64,000 bases of DNA from an uncultured Tenacibaculum sp. (GTDB lineage Bacteria; Bacteroidota; Bacteroidia; Flavobacteriales; Flavobacteriaceae), in NCBI GenBank assembly GCA_947501615.1, contig CANMWK010000009.1:1-64000 (forward strand). Reading direction: 5' to 3'. Position numbers and translations under genes: made by a program. Below the pieces are notes generated by a model, which saw only the letters and a list, made by a program, of their open reading frames with translations, was not told the origin of the DNA and made no database searches. This document shows, in pieces, positions 56,268 through 64,000 of this stretch (the first letter of the stretch is position 1; every line of letters starts with the position of its first letter).

Positions 56268-58163
56268 ATGATCAGAAACACATTAACTGCTTTTGCAGCA
56301 GGATTATTGTTAGTAGGATGTAGTTCTACTAAGTCATTAAAGAAGGATGATACTGCGGTTAATACTCCCATAATTACAAGTATAGATTTAACCAATGTAC
56401 AAGAAGACAAAGTGCCTGTAGTTATAAATCCAGGTCGATTTACTACAGATAAAGTTGTTTACAGATTACCAAGAGTAGTGCAAGGAACATATTCAGTAAG
56501 TAACTTTGGGAAATATATCGACGATTTTAAAGCGTTAGATTATTCAGGAGCAATTTTACCAGTTAAAAAGGTAGATGAAAATACTTGGGAAATTACAAAT
56601 GCTTCAAAATTAGATAAAATCACTTACGCTGTTAACGATACTTTCGATCAAGAAAAAGTAGGGGGAATAGGAGGAGAGGTTCCTTTTTCTCCATCAGGAA
56701 CAAATATTGAAGACACAAATTATGTTTTAAACTTACATGGTTTTATCGGGTACTTTGATACATTAAAAAATAATCAATACGAGTTAGAGGTAGTAGCTCC
56801 TTCAAAGTTTAAGAGAACATCTGCTTTGCAAGAAGTTGCTTCAATGTTAAATAAAGAAGAGGGAACAATTACTTCAAGATATTTTGCTCCTCGTTATTTT
56901 GATATTACAGATAATCCAATGTTTTATGGTGAATTAGATGTAGAAGAATTTAATGTAGGTGATATTAAAATTGTATTAAGTGTATATTCTCCTACGAAAA
57001 AACACACTGCTAAAAAAATCAAGGCAGTAATGGAGAAAATGATGCAAGCTCAAAAATCATATTTAGGCAGCGTTAACAGTACACCAAGATATGATATCTA
57101 TTTATATTTAGCAGGACAAAATGAAGATGCTCCTAAAGGTTTTGGAGCTTTAGAACACCATACGTCTACAGTAGTAGTTTTACCTGAATTTATGGATGAT
57201 GCTAGACTAGCACAATCCATGATAGATGTAGTTTCTCACGAGTTTTTCCATATTGTAACCCCATTAAGTGTACATTCTGAAGATGTGCATTATTTTGACT
57301 ATGACCAACCAACATTTTCAAAACATTTATGGATGTATGAAGGTGTGACAGAATATTTTGCTACGCATTTTCAAGTAAACAAAGGTTTAGTAAAAGAAGA
57401 TGATTTTTTTGCTAAAGTTATGGAGAAAATTAGTAGTGCTGCTCGTATGAATGATGCGATGAGTTTTACGAAAATGAGTGAAAATATTTTAGAGAAAAAA
57501 TACCACGATCAATATTTAAATGTATATCAAAAAGGAGCATTAATTGGTATGTGTATCGATATTTTAATGCGAGAAGAAAGTAATGGTCAAAGAGGTGTTC
57601 TTTCTTTAATGAAAGAATTGTCTAATAAGTATGGTAAAAGTAAACCTTTTGAAGATGATAAATTGATTGAGGAGATTACTGCAATGACGTATCCTTCTGT
57701 AGGAACATTTTTGAATACTCATGTTGTTGGAGAAACACCAATAGATTATAATTTGTTTTTTGAAAAAGTTGGAATTGGAATTTTAGAGGATAAGGTAAAA
57801 ACGAATTATATTCAGAATAATGGTGCGTTAATAGTACAAGGAGATAGAGCCAAAGGCGCTGTAGTTTTTACAGAAGCAGTGAATAATAATAGTTTTTGGG
57901 CTAAAAATGGAGCAAAACCAGGTGATATTATTAGAAAAGTAGATGGTGTAGAGGTAAATATGACCACTGCAAATCAGGTGTTTGGAACTGTATTTGGTTG
58001 GCAGCCTGGTAAAAAAGTAGATGTTGTTTTAGAGCGTGACGGAAAAGAAGTATCAATTAAAACTACATTAACTCAATCGTACACTTCTGGTAAAGCATTA
58101 AAGGTAAAATCTGATGCAACTCAACAACAGAAAAACTTATTAAATGCTTGGTTGAAAGGCTAA
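56268..58163 (+). CDS. M61-family (glycyl aminopeptidase-like) lipoprotein with PDZ domain
   Basis: 631 aa. The signal MIRNTLTAFAAGLLLVGC ends in a lipobox. The peptidase unit has HEFFH (324-328, in DVVSHEFFHIVTPLSVH) and the downstream Glu in LWMYEGVTEYFATHF (Glu358), the zinc site of M61. An N-terminal beta domain (about 35-230) precedes it. A PDZ domain (about 525-600; GAKPGDIIRKVDGVEVN, PGKKVDVVLERDGKEVSI) follows. It should be an envelope metallopeptidase; substrate unknown. It is single and followed by a strong terminator. Confidence 0.93.
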   Translation: MIRNTLTAFAAGLLLVGCSSTKSLKKDDTAVNTPIITSIDLTNVQEDKVPVVINPGRFTTDKVVYRLPRVVQGTYSVSNFGKYIDDFKALDYSGAILPVKKVDENTWEITNASKLDKITYAVNDTFDQEKVGGIGGEVPFSPSGTNIEDTNYVLNLHGFIGYFDTLKNNQYELEVVAPSKFKRTSALQEVASMLNKEEGTITSRYFAPRYFDITDNPMFYGELDVEEFNVGDIKIVLSVYSPTKKHTAKKIKAVMEKMMQAQKSYLGSVNSTPRYDIYLYLAGQNEDAPKGFGALEHHTSTVVVLPEFMDDARLAQSMIDVVSHEFFHIVTPLSVHSEDVHYFDYDQPTFSKHLWMYEGVTEYFATHFQVNKGLVKEDDFFAKVMEKISSAARMNDAMSFTKMSENILEKKYHDQYLNVYQKGALIGMCIDILMREESNGQRGVLSLMKELSNKYGKSKPFEDDKLIEEITAMTYPSVGTFLNTHVVGETPIDYNLFFEKVGIGILEDKVKTNYIQNNGALIVQGDRAKGAVVFTEAVNNNSFWAKNGAKPGDIIRKVDGVEVNMTTANQVFGTVFGWQPGKKVDVVLERDGKEVSIKTTLTQSYTSGKALKVKSDATQQQKNLLNAWLKG

Positions 58164-58188
58164 GAAAATAATTATTAAGATTTTTTAC

Positions 58189-58226
58189 AAGAGCAAAACA
58201 ATTTCGTTTTGCTCTTTTCTTTTTTT
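58189..58226 (+). terminator. Terminator after the M61 peptidase
   Basis: A perfect 11-bp stem AAGAGCAAAAC / GTTTTGCTCTT (58189-58199 with 58206-58216) followed by TTCTTTTTTT. It isolates the following peptide gene from upstream transcription. Confidence 0.88.
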
Positions 58227-58575
58227 AGTAAAAGATTAATTATTACTTAACATTAAGCTGATTTTATTTTCACCTATTTCATATGCATAAAAAATAGATG
58301 CTGAAAAAGAAAGAATTATAAAATGAGAAACTTTGTTTGATTGTTTATTTATTAATGATCTCTTAACTACAACTAAAAACTTAAATTCTAAATTTATACT
58401 GAAAATTATAGTGTTGGAAAAGATAAAATTGCTATCAAACCAAACTACATTAATACATATATCGTAATAATACTTAACCTAAGTAATAAAAACATTTGTT
58501 GCGCAACAAATAGGTGGAAGTCGAAAAACCTTTGAATAGAGTAGACCCTATAATCAAATAAATAATTGAAATTTT
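58227..58575. other. Upstream region of the double-glycine peptide gene
   Basis: ~350 bp without an ORF. It holds two palindromes at 58471-58485 and 58494-58511. No perfect TAnnTTTG box was found; ACCTTTG near 58528 is the closest, and lies ~40 bp before the start. Confidence 0.5.
58471..58511. promoter_or_regulatory. Pair of palindromes upstream of the peptide gene
   Basis: TACTTA-ACC-TAAGTA (58471-58485) and the perfect 18-bp palindrome ATTTGTTGCGCAACAAAT (58494-58511). The second has no loop, so it is more likely a protein-binding site than a terminator. Both lie 65-105 bp upstream of the peptide start. Confidence 0.55.
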
Positions 58576-58788
58576 ATGAAAAGCTTAAAATTTTTAAAAG
58601 AAGAATTATTATCAAAAACTAATAGTTCAAGAGAATTAAACAATGAAGAACAAAAACAAATTGTTGGAGGAGCATATACTTCTCTTAGTCAATGTAGAAA
58701 ATACTGTTTTGATGGTCCATTTAGAGGCTATTGTTATGTAGATTATGTTGTGGGTAATCAGGAATACTGGGAATGTAGAGAGAGTTAA
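58576..58788 (+). CDS. Double-glycine-leader peptide with four-cysteine core (bacteriocin/RiPP-like precursor)
   Basis: 70 aa. The leader MKSLKFLKEELLSKTNSSRE + LNNEEQKQIVGG (1-32) has the form of Bacteroidetes double-glycine leaders, cut after Gly31-Gly32 by C39-type peptidases. The 38-aa core (33-70) has Cys40, Cys44, Cys53 and Cys67 and many Tyr/Phe residues. It could be a disulfide-bonded bacteriocin, a pheromone or a modified peptide. No ABC/C39 exporter, radical SAM or lanthionine synthetase is nearby; the only partner is the nucleotidyltransferase-fold gene 68 bp downstream. The leader type is clear; the activity is unknown. Confidence 0.8.
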   Translation: MKSLKFLKEELLSKTNSSRELNNEEQKQIVGGAYTSLSQCRKYCFDGPFRGYCYVDYVVGNQEYWECRES

Positions 58789-58796
58789 AAATTAAA

Positions 58797-58841
58797 ATGG
58801 ATATTAGGTGAATATATAATCTTTATTTGCCTAATATCCAT
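58797..58841 (+). other. Intercistronic hairpin between the peptide and nucleotidyltransferase genes
   Basis: ATGGATATTAGG (58797-58808) and CCTAATATCCAT (58830-58841) form a perfect 12-bp stem with a 21-nt loop. There is no T-run after it. It is likely to attenuate transcription or protect the 3' end of the peptide mRNA, so that the peptide is made in excess over the downstream enzyme. Confidence 0.65.
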
Positions 58842-58855
58842 AATAAACATTGTAG

Positions 58856-60172
58856 ATGGAATATTTAGACGTTGATTATAATAATATTTTAAACGCTTTA
58901 CACAAGTTAATTAGTTTAACTACGAATGAAATAGAAATAGAGTCAATATTAATCGTAGGGAGTAATTACGATATAGCATCCAAAAAGAAAATAAGAAAAG
59001 GTTCTGATATTGATTTTGTAATACTTAATAACAGTAAAACCTTTGCTGTCAAAGAGAAGTTTCAAAATATAACTTACGATATTGCCTTTATCAATCATAC
59101 AGACATGGGAGCTGTAGTTTTAGGAGCTTTAAGTGGTTCTCCATTTTTTGGAAAGTTTTTCTCATCAATAAATAAGCATAGTATAGTTAAAGATACTGAT
59201 AGTTTAGGAAGTAAATTTGTGAGTATCGTTAAATACCTTTATAGTTGTTTTACAGTATCATTTATTCCAAATTATGAGATATCAACTATTTCATTAGATA
59301 GTATAGCTGCAAACAAGGACGATTTAGAAAAGAGTTCTGTTGAAGAAATGAATTTTGCTTCTATAAGACTTTCAGAGCATACGTTTAATTACTTGTCATA
59401 TTTATCGTATCCAATTCATACTAGTGGATCTTACAGAGGCAAAGTAATTGAAAAACAATTTCAGTACACAAAGAATAGAGAAAATAAAGATTGTATTTTA
59501 GATAAAAAAGATTTGTTAAATATTACGAATTATATCGCTCCTGTTTCTGAAAACGGTTTTTGGGGGTTTGATAATAATGAAAATATACAAAAAGCTATCT
59601 CCCAAAATAAAATAGAAGATTATTATTATGGTTTTGATAATCTCATTTCAGAAAGAAACATAGTGTTTTTATCAGAAAAAGACGTGATGAAAAATAACTT
59701 TCAGTTGCTATATATTAAAAATATCATTCCTTTTTTACTAAAAGAGCAGCTTAAAGTTTGTACAGATTTTTTCATATCATTATCAAAAAAACATGAACAA
59801 GATACTTTAGAACATAGAGTTCAATTTTTGTTAAGTGTTTTTAATTCTTTTAAAAAAGAAGAAAAGCACGAAGTAATACTACACACTTTAAAAAGCTTGT
59901 TGATCATCAAATCTATTCATGTATTAGAAGAAAATGAACATGAAATGAGTATTGATGTATTTGATGAATGGTTATTACAAACAAAAGAAGATTTTTATTT
60001 TCCTGAAGATTCTAAAATGGATGTCGAGTTAAAAGAAGTTTTAACGATTATTTCTGAGAGTAAATTGCAAAGAGAAATGGAAGTTAAAACATGTTATGTG
60101 TTTTTTGGAATTATGAAAGCTTTGAGAGTTAACATAGAAGATTTTCATTTTGAAGAATCGTTAGTAGAATAA
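58856..60172 (+). CDS. Nucleotidyltransferase-fold protein, partner of the leader peptide
   Basis: 438 aa without a signal or membrane segment. The N-terminal ~90 residues carry a complete nucleotidyltransferase signature. Gly35-Ser36 lies in ILIVGSNYD, Asp51 and Asp53 in KGSDIDFVIL, and a third acidic strand residue, Asp75, in NITYDIAFIN. The rest (about 130-438) is helical and charged with no family recognised. Enzymes of this fold transfer AMP or another nucleotide to antibiotics, proteins or tRNA. Next to a leader peptide it could modify the peptide core, protect the host, or act as an antitoxin-like partner. The motif is strong, the substrate unknown. Convergent with the DCC gene. Confidence 0.72.
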   Translation: MEYLDVDYNNILNALHKLISLTTNEIEIESILIVGSNYDIASKKKIRKGSDIDFVILNNSKTFAVKEKFQNITYDIAFINHTDMGAVVLGALSGSPFFGKFFSSINKHSIVKDTDSLGSKFVSIVKYLYSCFTVSFIPNYEISTISLDSIAANKDDLEKSSVEEMNFASIRLSEHTFNYLSYLSYPIHTSGSYRGKVIEKQFQYTKNRENKDCILDKKDLLNITNYIAPVSENGFWGFDNNENIQKAISQNKIEDYYYGFDNLISERNIVFLSEKDVMKNNFQLLYIKNIIPFLLKEQLKVCTDFFISLSKKHEQDTLEHRVQFLLSVFNSFKKEEKHEVILHTLKSLLIIKSIHVLEENEHEMSIDVFDEWLLQTKEDFYFPEDSKMDVELKEVLTIISESKLQREMEVKTCYVFFGIMKALRVNIEDFHFEESLVE

Positions 60173-60180
60173 ATGTATTA

Positions 60181-60232
60181 CAATAAAAAGAAAGGTCGAT
60201 GTTACATTATTTTCGTAATAAAGACCCTTCTT
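60181..60232 (-). terminator. Terminator of the DoxX-DCC operon
   Basis: The outer stem AAGAA-GGTC / GACC-TTCTT with one mismatch (60188-60197 with 60223-60232), and a T-run when read on the minus strand. It lies 24 bp past the DCC stop codon. Confidence 0.65.
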
Positions 60233-60256
60233 GTTTGGTTAGTGTAACTAGGTTGA

Positions 60257-60670
60257 TTAATCCAGAAACTTCTTTGATAATTCAGGTGTTGGCATATAGC
60301 AAGATTCACTTTTACCAAACCATTTATATCTATTTTTAGCAATAAAATCGTAAACAATGTCTCTAATAACTCTTGGAAATATAAAAAAGATACTTAACAG
60401 AGAAATAGGAAACTTTAAACGGTATGCTATTTTTAATGCTGCAGTAGATTTATAAAATAATTTTTCTTCAGGAGTAAACAGTATAATAGAATCAATATTA
60501 TCGGTGTCGATATTAAAGTTTTCAATGATTTTTTCAGCAATTTCTCCCTGTAACGACGAAAAAATAAACCTATTGTTTTTATCATGCTTTAATACAAACT
60601 GAACACTAGAATTGCATAAGTTGCAAACTCCATCAAAAAGAATTAAATAATTGTCTTTAGGGATATTCAT
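60257..60670 (-). CDS. DCC-family thiol-disulfide oxidoreductase (DUF393)
   Basis: 137 aa. The family motif DxxCxxC is seen in YLILFDGVCNLCNSSVQFVLKHD, followed by RFIFSSLQGEIA and the DSIILFTPEEKLFYKSTAALKIAYRL strand pair. The two cysteines could carry out disulfide chemistry. No signal is seen. The gene starts 8 bp after the stop of the DoxX-like gene, so the two are co-transcribed, a common pairing in Flavobacteriia. Confidence 0.9.
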   Translation of the reverse strand: MNIPKDNYLILFDGVCNLCNSSVQFVLKHDKNNRFIFSSLQGEIAEKIIENFNIDTDNIDSIILFTPEEKLFYKSTAALKIAYRLKFPISLLSIFFIFPRVIRDIVYDFIAKNRYKWFGKSESCYMPTPELSKKFLD

Positions 60671-60678
60671 TACGTTTT

Positions 60679-61959
60679 TTATCTGTTAAAAGGTCTTTCA
60701 TTTATCCAATTAAAACCTCTATTAGTTAAAAGATAATTTTTTCTATAATCTATGGTTCTATTAAATTTTATAGCGATAGAATCAGACTTTAAAGTTCCTT
60801 TAACTACAAAATTAGCAGTATCAATTTCTTGGTACTTAAATTTATACACCTCAGTGGTGTCTCGATATCCAGAAAGCGTTAGTTTATGTTCTTTTTCATC
60901 TACATTAATACGGTACCAACTTCTTTTATCATCTGTTTTTTTTATTCTCATCCATTGAGGAGATTCGATAAGCATATTTTTCCATTTCATAATTTTGAAC
61001 TTAGTAGTGTCTGAAGCACTGTAAATAGAATCGTTAACTTTAAACTCTTTCACTTCATAAAACCCTTTTAACACACTTTCACCACCATTTTGACTATTTG
61101 CATATAAACTATAAGGTAACGCATAAAGCACAATTATTATTTTTAAAACTAAAAGTGTGGTACGTATTCCTTTCTTTAATTTAGGTCTTTCTAAGTCTGT
61201 TAGTGTAACAGGTTTTCTTAAGAAGAAAAATTGATATAAGCTTTTAAAATTATGCGCTAGTAAAAATATAGACATCAATACTAAATGCGTAGAAAGTATT
61301 TTTACAGGAACATCATAAAAATAGTTCACAGCCATAACATTGGCAGCTGTAGCTAATGTAATAATTAAACCAAAAGTTAATGTTCTTTTAAATAATAAGA
61401 ATATTGCAGCTACTTCTGCCAATCCCATAAAAAGATTATAACCTTTAGAAAAACCTAGAAAAGTCCAGGCTAATCCCATTGGTGATGATTCTCCATAAGT
61501 TTGATTTAAGCGACTGTAAGAAGGGTAAGGAAATTGTAGTTTAATTACCTTAACAAGTCCATAATTTATAAGCATTAATCCTACATAAAATCGAAGTGCT
61601 ACAGATAACCAATAGTATAATTTTTTATAGTTTGCTGTTTTTCTGTCTAATACAGACCAAATGATAGTAGAAATTACAGCTAGTAAAAACATAGTAAAAA
61701 CTAAAACGTAATCATAAGTGGTGTCTCCACTTCCGTTAGGTCCTGTTTTTATTTCATAGGTAATTCCTAAAATTGTTTTTCCAATCCAAGGGATGAATTT
61801 ATATAAGAAATTATTTAAAAATTGACCGATATATCCATAAAAAGGATAGGCTCCGTTATTCATAAGTAATACGAATAGCGCAAAATAAGTAAAGAAAAAA
61901 CGAAAAGATATTTTCTCAAATGGAGACCATTTGATAGTTTCTAACGGATTGTTTTCCAT
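60679..61959 (-). CDS. DoxX-like multi-pass membrane protein
   Basis: 426 aa. About eight hydrophobic helices are seen; the central part (YWLSVALRFYVGLMLINYGLVKVIKLQFP, GYNLFMGLAEVAAIFLLFKRTLTFGLIITLATAANVMAVNY) resembles DoxX. The C-terminal ~140 residues after the last helix are soluble and beta-rich (KWKNMLIESPQWMRIKKTDDKRSWYRINVDEKEHKLTLSGY). Function not established; electron transfer or redox control is often suggested for DoxX-DCC pairs. No active-site residues can be named. Confidence 0.8.
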   Translation of the reverse strand: MENNPLETIKWSPFEKISFRFFFTYFALFVLLMNNGAYPFYGYIGQFLNNFLYKFIPWIGKTILGITYEIKTGPNGSGDTTYDYVLVFTMFLLAVISTIIWSVLDRKTANYKKLYYWLSVALRFYVGLMLINYGLVKVIKLQFPYPSYSRLNQTYGESSPMGLAWTFLGFSKGYNLFMGLAEVAAIFLLFKRTLTFGLIITLATAANVMAVNYFYDVPVKILSTHLVLMSIFLLAHNFKSLYQFFFLRKPVTLTDLERPKLKKGIRTTLLVLKIIIVLYALPYSLYANSQNGGESVLKGFYEVKEFKVNDSIYSASDTTKFKIMKWKNMLIESPQWMRIKKTDDKRSWYRINVDEKEHKLTLSGYRDTTEVYKFKYQEIDTANFVVKGTLKSDSIAIKFNRTIDYRKNYLLTNRGFNWINERPFNR

Positions 61960-62036
61960 AGGATTTATAAGGTTGGTGATTTTGTTGCAAACAAAACTAT
62001 CGTTCTCTACAGAAAAAAAATTGTATTAATTGGACA

Positions 62037-62849
62037 TTAACGTTCTTTAAGATTTTTGAAATAAATATTTTTTTGTGAAAAAACACTTACTTGGTTAAAA
62101 AACTGTTTTGGTGTAATTCCTGTTTGGTTTTTGAACATTCTATTAAAAGATGCTTGATCATAAAAACCTTGATCGAAAGCAATATCGGAAAGTTTAAAAT
62201 TACGGTTTTGAGTTTTGATTTTTTCTAATGCATTTCTAAAACGAATATTGTTCCTTATTACAGTGGGAGAGCATCTGCAATGGGTAATAAATAAGCGATA
62301 GAGTTTTTTATAACTGCATTTTAACGCTTTAGCGATTTCTTTAATACTAAGTTTTTCTTGTTGAAGTAAATTTAAAGCATCTACAATTAGACTTAATTCT
62401 TTTTTCTCATTTAACTTAGAGAGTAAATAACTTTCAACTATGGATACTTTTTTAGCAATGGGTAATTCAAAAAAATCGGTTTGAAAATTAAAAAAATCAT
62501 CAAACTCTTGAATGTGAAAAAATGGAGAATTCGTGAAATCTGTTATTGTAAATTGAGATAAACCATAAGGCTTAAAAATAATAACAAACTCTCTAACTTT
62601 TCCTTCGGATGTTACAAGGAGTGGTTTTGTATATTTATTTAAAGCAGTGAAGCTATTGGGGGCAGAAATGTCTTTTTTAATATGAATAGCGTCAGTAGTG
62701 TAGTTTACACTGGCTTGTTCAAAAATGCAAATAACATTATTGCTAGATGGAAATGCATAATAATTTTCATTATGCAATTCAAGCTCGTAGTAGAAACAAA
62801 TATATTTAGATAACGAAGTGCTAGGACTTATTGTTGTAATATCCATCAT
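62037..62849 (-). CDS. AraC-family transcriptional regulator
   Basis: 270 aa. The N-terminal ~130 residues form a ligand-binding-like domain. The C-terminal two-helix-turn-helix AraC domain (about 160-262) shows KLSIKEIAKALKCSYKKLYRLFITHCRCSPTVIRNNIRFRNALEKI and KLSDIAFDQGFYDQASFNRMFKNQTGITPKQF. It is divergent from lspA and stands 77 bp after the start of the DoxX-DCC operon on the same strand, so it may control either. The inducer is unknown. Confidence 0.92.
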   Translation of the reverse strand: MMDITTISPSTSLSKYICFYYELELHNENYYAFPSSNNVICIFEQASVNYTTDAIHIKKDISAPNSFTALNKYTKPLLVTSEGKVREFVIIFKPYGLSQFTITDFTNSPFFHIQEFDDFFNFQTDFFELPIAKKVSIVESYLLSKLNEKKELSLIVDALNLLQQEKLSIKEIAKALKCSYKKLYRLFITHCRCSPTVIRNNIRFRNALEKIKTQNRNFKLSDIAFDQGFYDQASFNRMFKNQTGITPKQFFNQVSVFSQKNIYFKNLKER

Positions 62850-62949
62850 AACATAGGCAACTTACTACATATTTTTTAATATTGATAAATTTTACTCAAA
62901 ATAGTTGCTTTTGATTTATAGCTACTCACTTTATTCATAATACTTTTCT

Positions 62950-62957
62950 TATTTTTG
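62950..62957 (+). promoter_or_regulatory. Probable lspA promoter box
   Basis: TATTTTTG (TAnnTTTG), 19 bp before the lspA start. No clear -33 element. Confidence 0.45.
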
Positions 62958-62976
62958 TCGCTATTAAATTTTAAGG

Positions 62977-63561
62977 ATGTCTAAGAAAACCATAGCTATA
63001 CTTACCGTAATTTTAGCAATATTGATAGATCAAATTAGTAAAATTTATATCAAAACTCACTTCGCTTTAGGAGATGAAATAAAGGTTTTAGGTTTAGATT
63101 GGTTTAGAATTCATTTCACAGAGAATAATGGAATGGCATGGGGGTTTGAATTTGGAGGTAAAGCAGGGAAGTTGTTTTTAACAGTATTCAGATTAGTTGC
63201 TGTTTCTGGTATTATCTACTGGTTAGTTCAAACTATAAAAAATAAAATTCATAATGGTGTAGTAATTGCAATTTCCTTAATTTTAGCTGGGGCAATAGGG
63301 AATATTATCGATTCGGTTTTCTATGGAATTTTATTTAGCAAATCTGAAAGAGGAGTTATAGCAACAATGTTTCCAGAAAAAGGTTATGCAGATGTCTTTT
63401 TTGGGAAAGTAGTAGATATGTTGTATTTTCCAATATACCAAGGAGAAAGCTTTACGTTTTTCAATGCTATTTTTAATGGAGCTGATAGTTGGATAACTAT
63501 TGGTGTAATTTTATTATTTATTTTTAATAAACAAGCATTTCCTAAAACACAAAAGGAATAA
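62977..63561 (+). CDS. lspA: Lipoprotein signal peptidase (signal peptidase II)
   Basis: 194 aa with four membrane helices. Conserved boxes are IDQISKIYIK, FRIHFTENNGMAWGFEF, and the two catalytic aspartates in GAIGNIIDSVFYG and DVFFGKVVDMLYFP. The length is on the long side, as in other Bacteroidetes. It cuts prolipoproteins before the lipobox Cys in the inner membrane, and so matures the many lipoproteins seen in this window. Not clustered with them. The following membrane-protein gene starts 3 bp after the stop, so the two are co-transcribed. Confidence 0.96.
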   Translation: MSKKTIAILTVILAILIDQISKIYIKTHFALGDEIKVLGLDWFRIHFTENNGMAWGFEFGGKAGKLFLTVFRLVAVSGIIYWLVQTIKNKIHNGVVIAISLILAGAIGNIIDSVFYGILFSKSERGVIATMFPEKGYADVFFGKVVDMLYFPIYQGESFTFFNAIFNGADSWITIGVILLFIFNKQAFPKTQKE

Positions 63562-63564
63562 TAC

Positions 63565-64000
63565 ATGAAATGGTATATTGTACTTCAAATAAGAATGTTT
63601 AATAGACATTTAAAAGATTTTGGAGTACCGCCATTACTAGCATACCCAATCTTAGTTTTCCTTTTTGTTTTTTTTTCTAACTTCATTTTTTATGCATTAG
63701 ATGATAATTACGATGTATATATTTATCTTCTTTGGGCTATCAGTACACTTTTGAAGTTAAGCGAAAACAAACGAAATAATTTTTTAAAGCTTAGTTTTAC
63801 TAGAAAAATCTATTTGAAAATAAGAGCTTTAGAGAATCTACTGTTTTCCACTCCTTTTGCACTATATCTATTAATCAAGCAACACTATTGGTATGTCTTA
63901 TTGTTGTATTGCTTAGGACTATTGTTGAGTAGTTTTAAAATTACTATTCCTACGAGTTTAGTAATTCCAACGCCATTTGGAAAAAAGCCTTTTGAGTTTT
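63565..64000 (+). CDS. Membrane protein, 3' end outside window
   Basis: An open frame of 145 codons runs from ATG at 63565 to the window end. It begins MKWYIVLQIRMFNRHLKDFG and has hydrophobic helices at about 25-42 (LLAYPILVFLFVFFSNFIF), 50-62, and 95-130 (FALYLLIKQHYWYVLLLYCLGLLLSSF). Downstream charged KRNN and RKIYLKIR segments suggest inside loops. The start is 3 bp after the lspA stop. It may be an ABC-transporter permease-like or other integral protein; the family cannot be set without the rest. Confidence 0.7.
   Translation, partial: MKWYIVLQIRMFNRHLKDFGVPPLLAYPILVFLFVFFSNFIFYALDDNYDVYIYLLWAISTLLKLSENKRNNFLKLSFTRKIYLKIRALENLLFSTPFALYLLIKQHYWYVLLLYCLGLLLSSFKITIPTSLVIPTPFGKKPFEF

Overview
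The window looks like chromosomal DNA from a marine-type Flavobacteriaceae bacterium, for example a Tenacibaculum-, Aquimarina- or Polaribacter-like genus (genus not proven). The signs are AT-rich DNA, TAnnTTTG promoter boxes, no Shine-Dalgarno sites, many lipoproteins, and secreted proteins with type IX secretion (T9SS) C-terminal domains. There is also a PorP/SprF-OmpA-giant adhesin trio, a sufABCD operon with a four-helix-bundle gene inside it, and a long IleRS2-type isoleucyl-tRNA synthetase. No rRNA, CRISPR array, IS element or prophage was seen. One tRNA (Asn-GTT) is present.

Layout, left half. 1-9.8 kb: the 3' part of a giant repeat adhesin (678-bp repeats, then DUF11 repeats, then a gliding-type C-terminal domain), its PorP/SprF-like partner and an OmpA-family protein. 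9.8-12.2 kb: a terminator that no visible gene explains, a WG-repeat-like lipoprotein gene and tRNA-Asn. 12.3-16.4 kb: sucA-sucB of the TCA cycle. 16.4-19.2 kb: a lipoprotein/membrane protein pair, a divergent DUF4349 lipoprotein and a VOC protein. 19.3-29.1 kb: an alpha/beta-glucan degradation cluster of one GH3 and two multi-modular GH13 enzymes with starch-binding modules and T9SS tails. 29.3-31.0 kb: a methyltransferase gene followed by a tandemly duplicated, decayed second copy. 31.0-34.1 kb: a tightly packed operon of an exported coiled-coil protein, an HExxHxxGxxHD metalloprotease and a lipoprotein. A DUF547 protein and a secreted trypsin-like protease follow.

Layout, right half. 38.0-42.5 kb: suf Fe-S assembly operon (sufA, four-helix-bundle gene, sufB, sufC, sufD). 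42.6-47.3 kb: an operon with a choice-of-anchor-B T9SS protein, a beta-propeller lipoprotein that lacks an ATG start, an MbnP-like protein and an MbnH/MauG-like diheme peroxidase, probably related to copper or metal handling. 47.4-51.5 kb: thiL, kbp (BON-LysM), a family 9 glycosyltransferase, bacilliredoxin and a TerB-DnaJ protein. 51.7-58.2 kb: ileS with a GXHH signature motif, a DksA-like protein, a hypothetical exported protein and an M61 peptidase. 58.5-60.2 kb: a 70-aa double-glycine-leader peptide with a four-cysteine core, followed by a three-Asp nucleotidyltransferase-fold protein. 60.3-64.0 kb: DCC and DoxX-like proteins, an AraC regulator, lspA and a partial membrane protein.

The best candidate for an undescribed system is the peptide-nucleotidyltransferase pair at 58.5-60.2 kb, with two palindromes upstream and a perfect 12-bp intercistronic hairpin. 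Other notable points are the GXHH IleRS, the MbnP/MbnH operon, the decayed methyltransferase duplication, the MITE-like hairpin repeats, and phased 11-bp repeats in a divergent promoter. All functional calls come from reading motifs by eye; no database search was possible.
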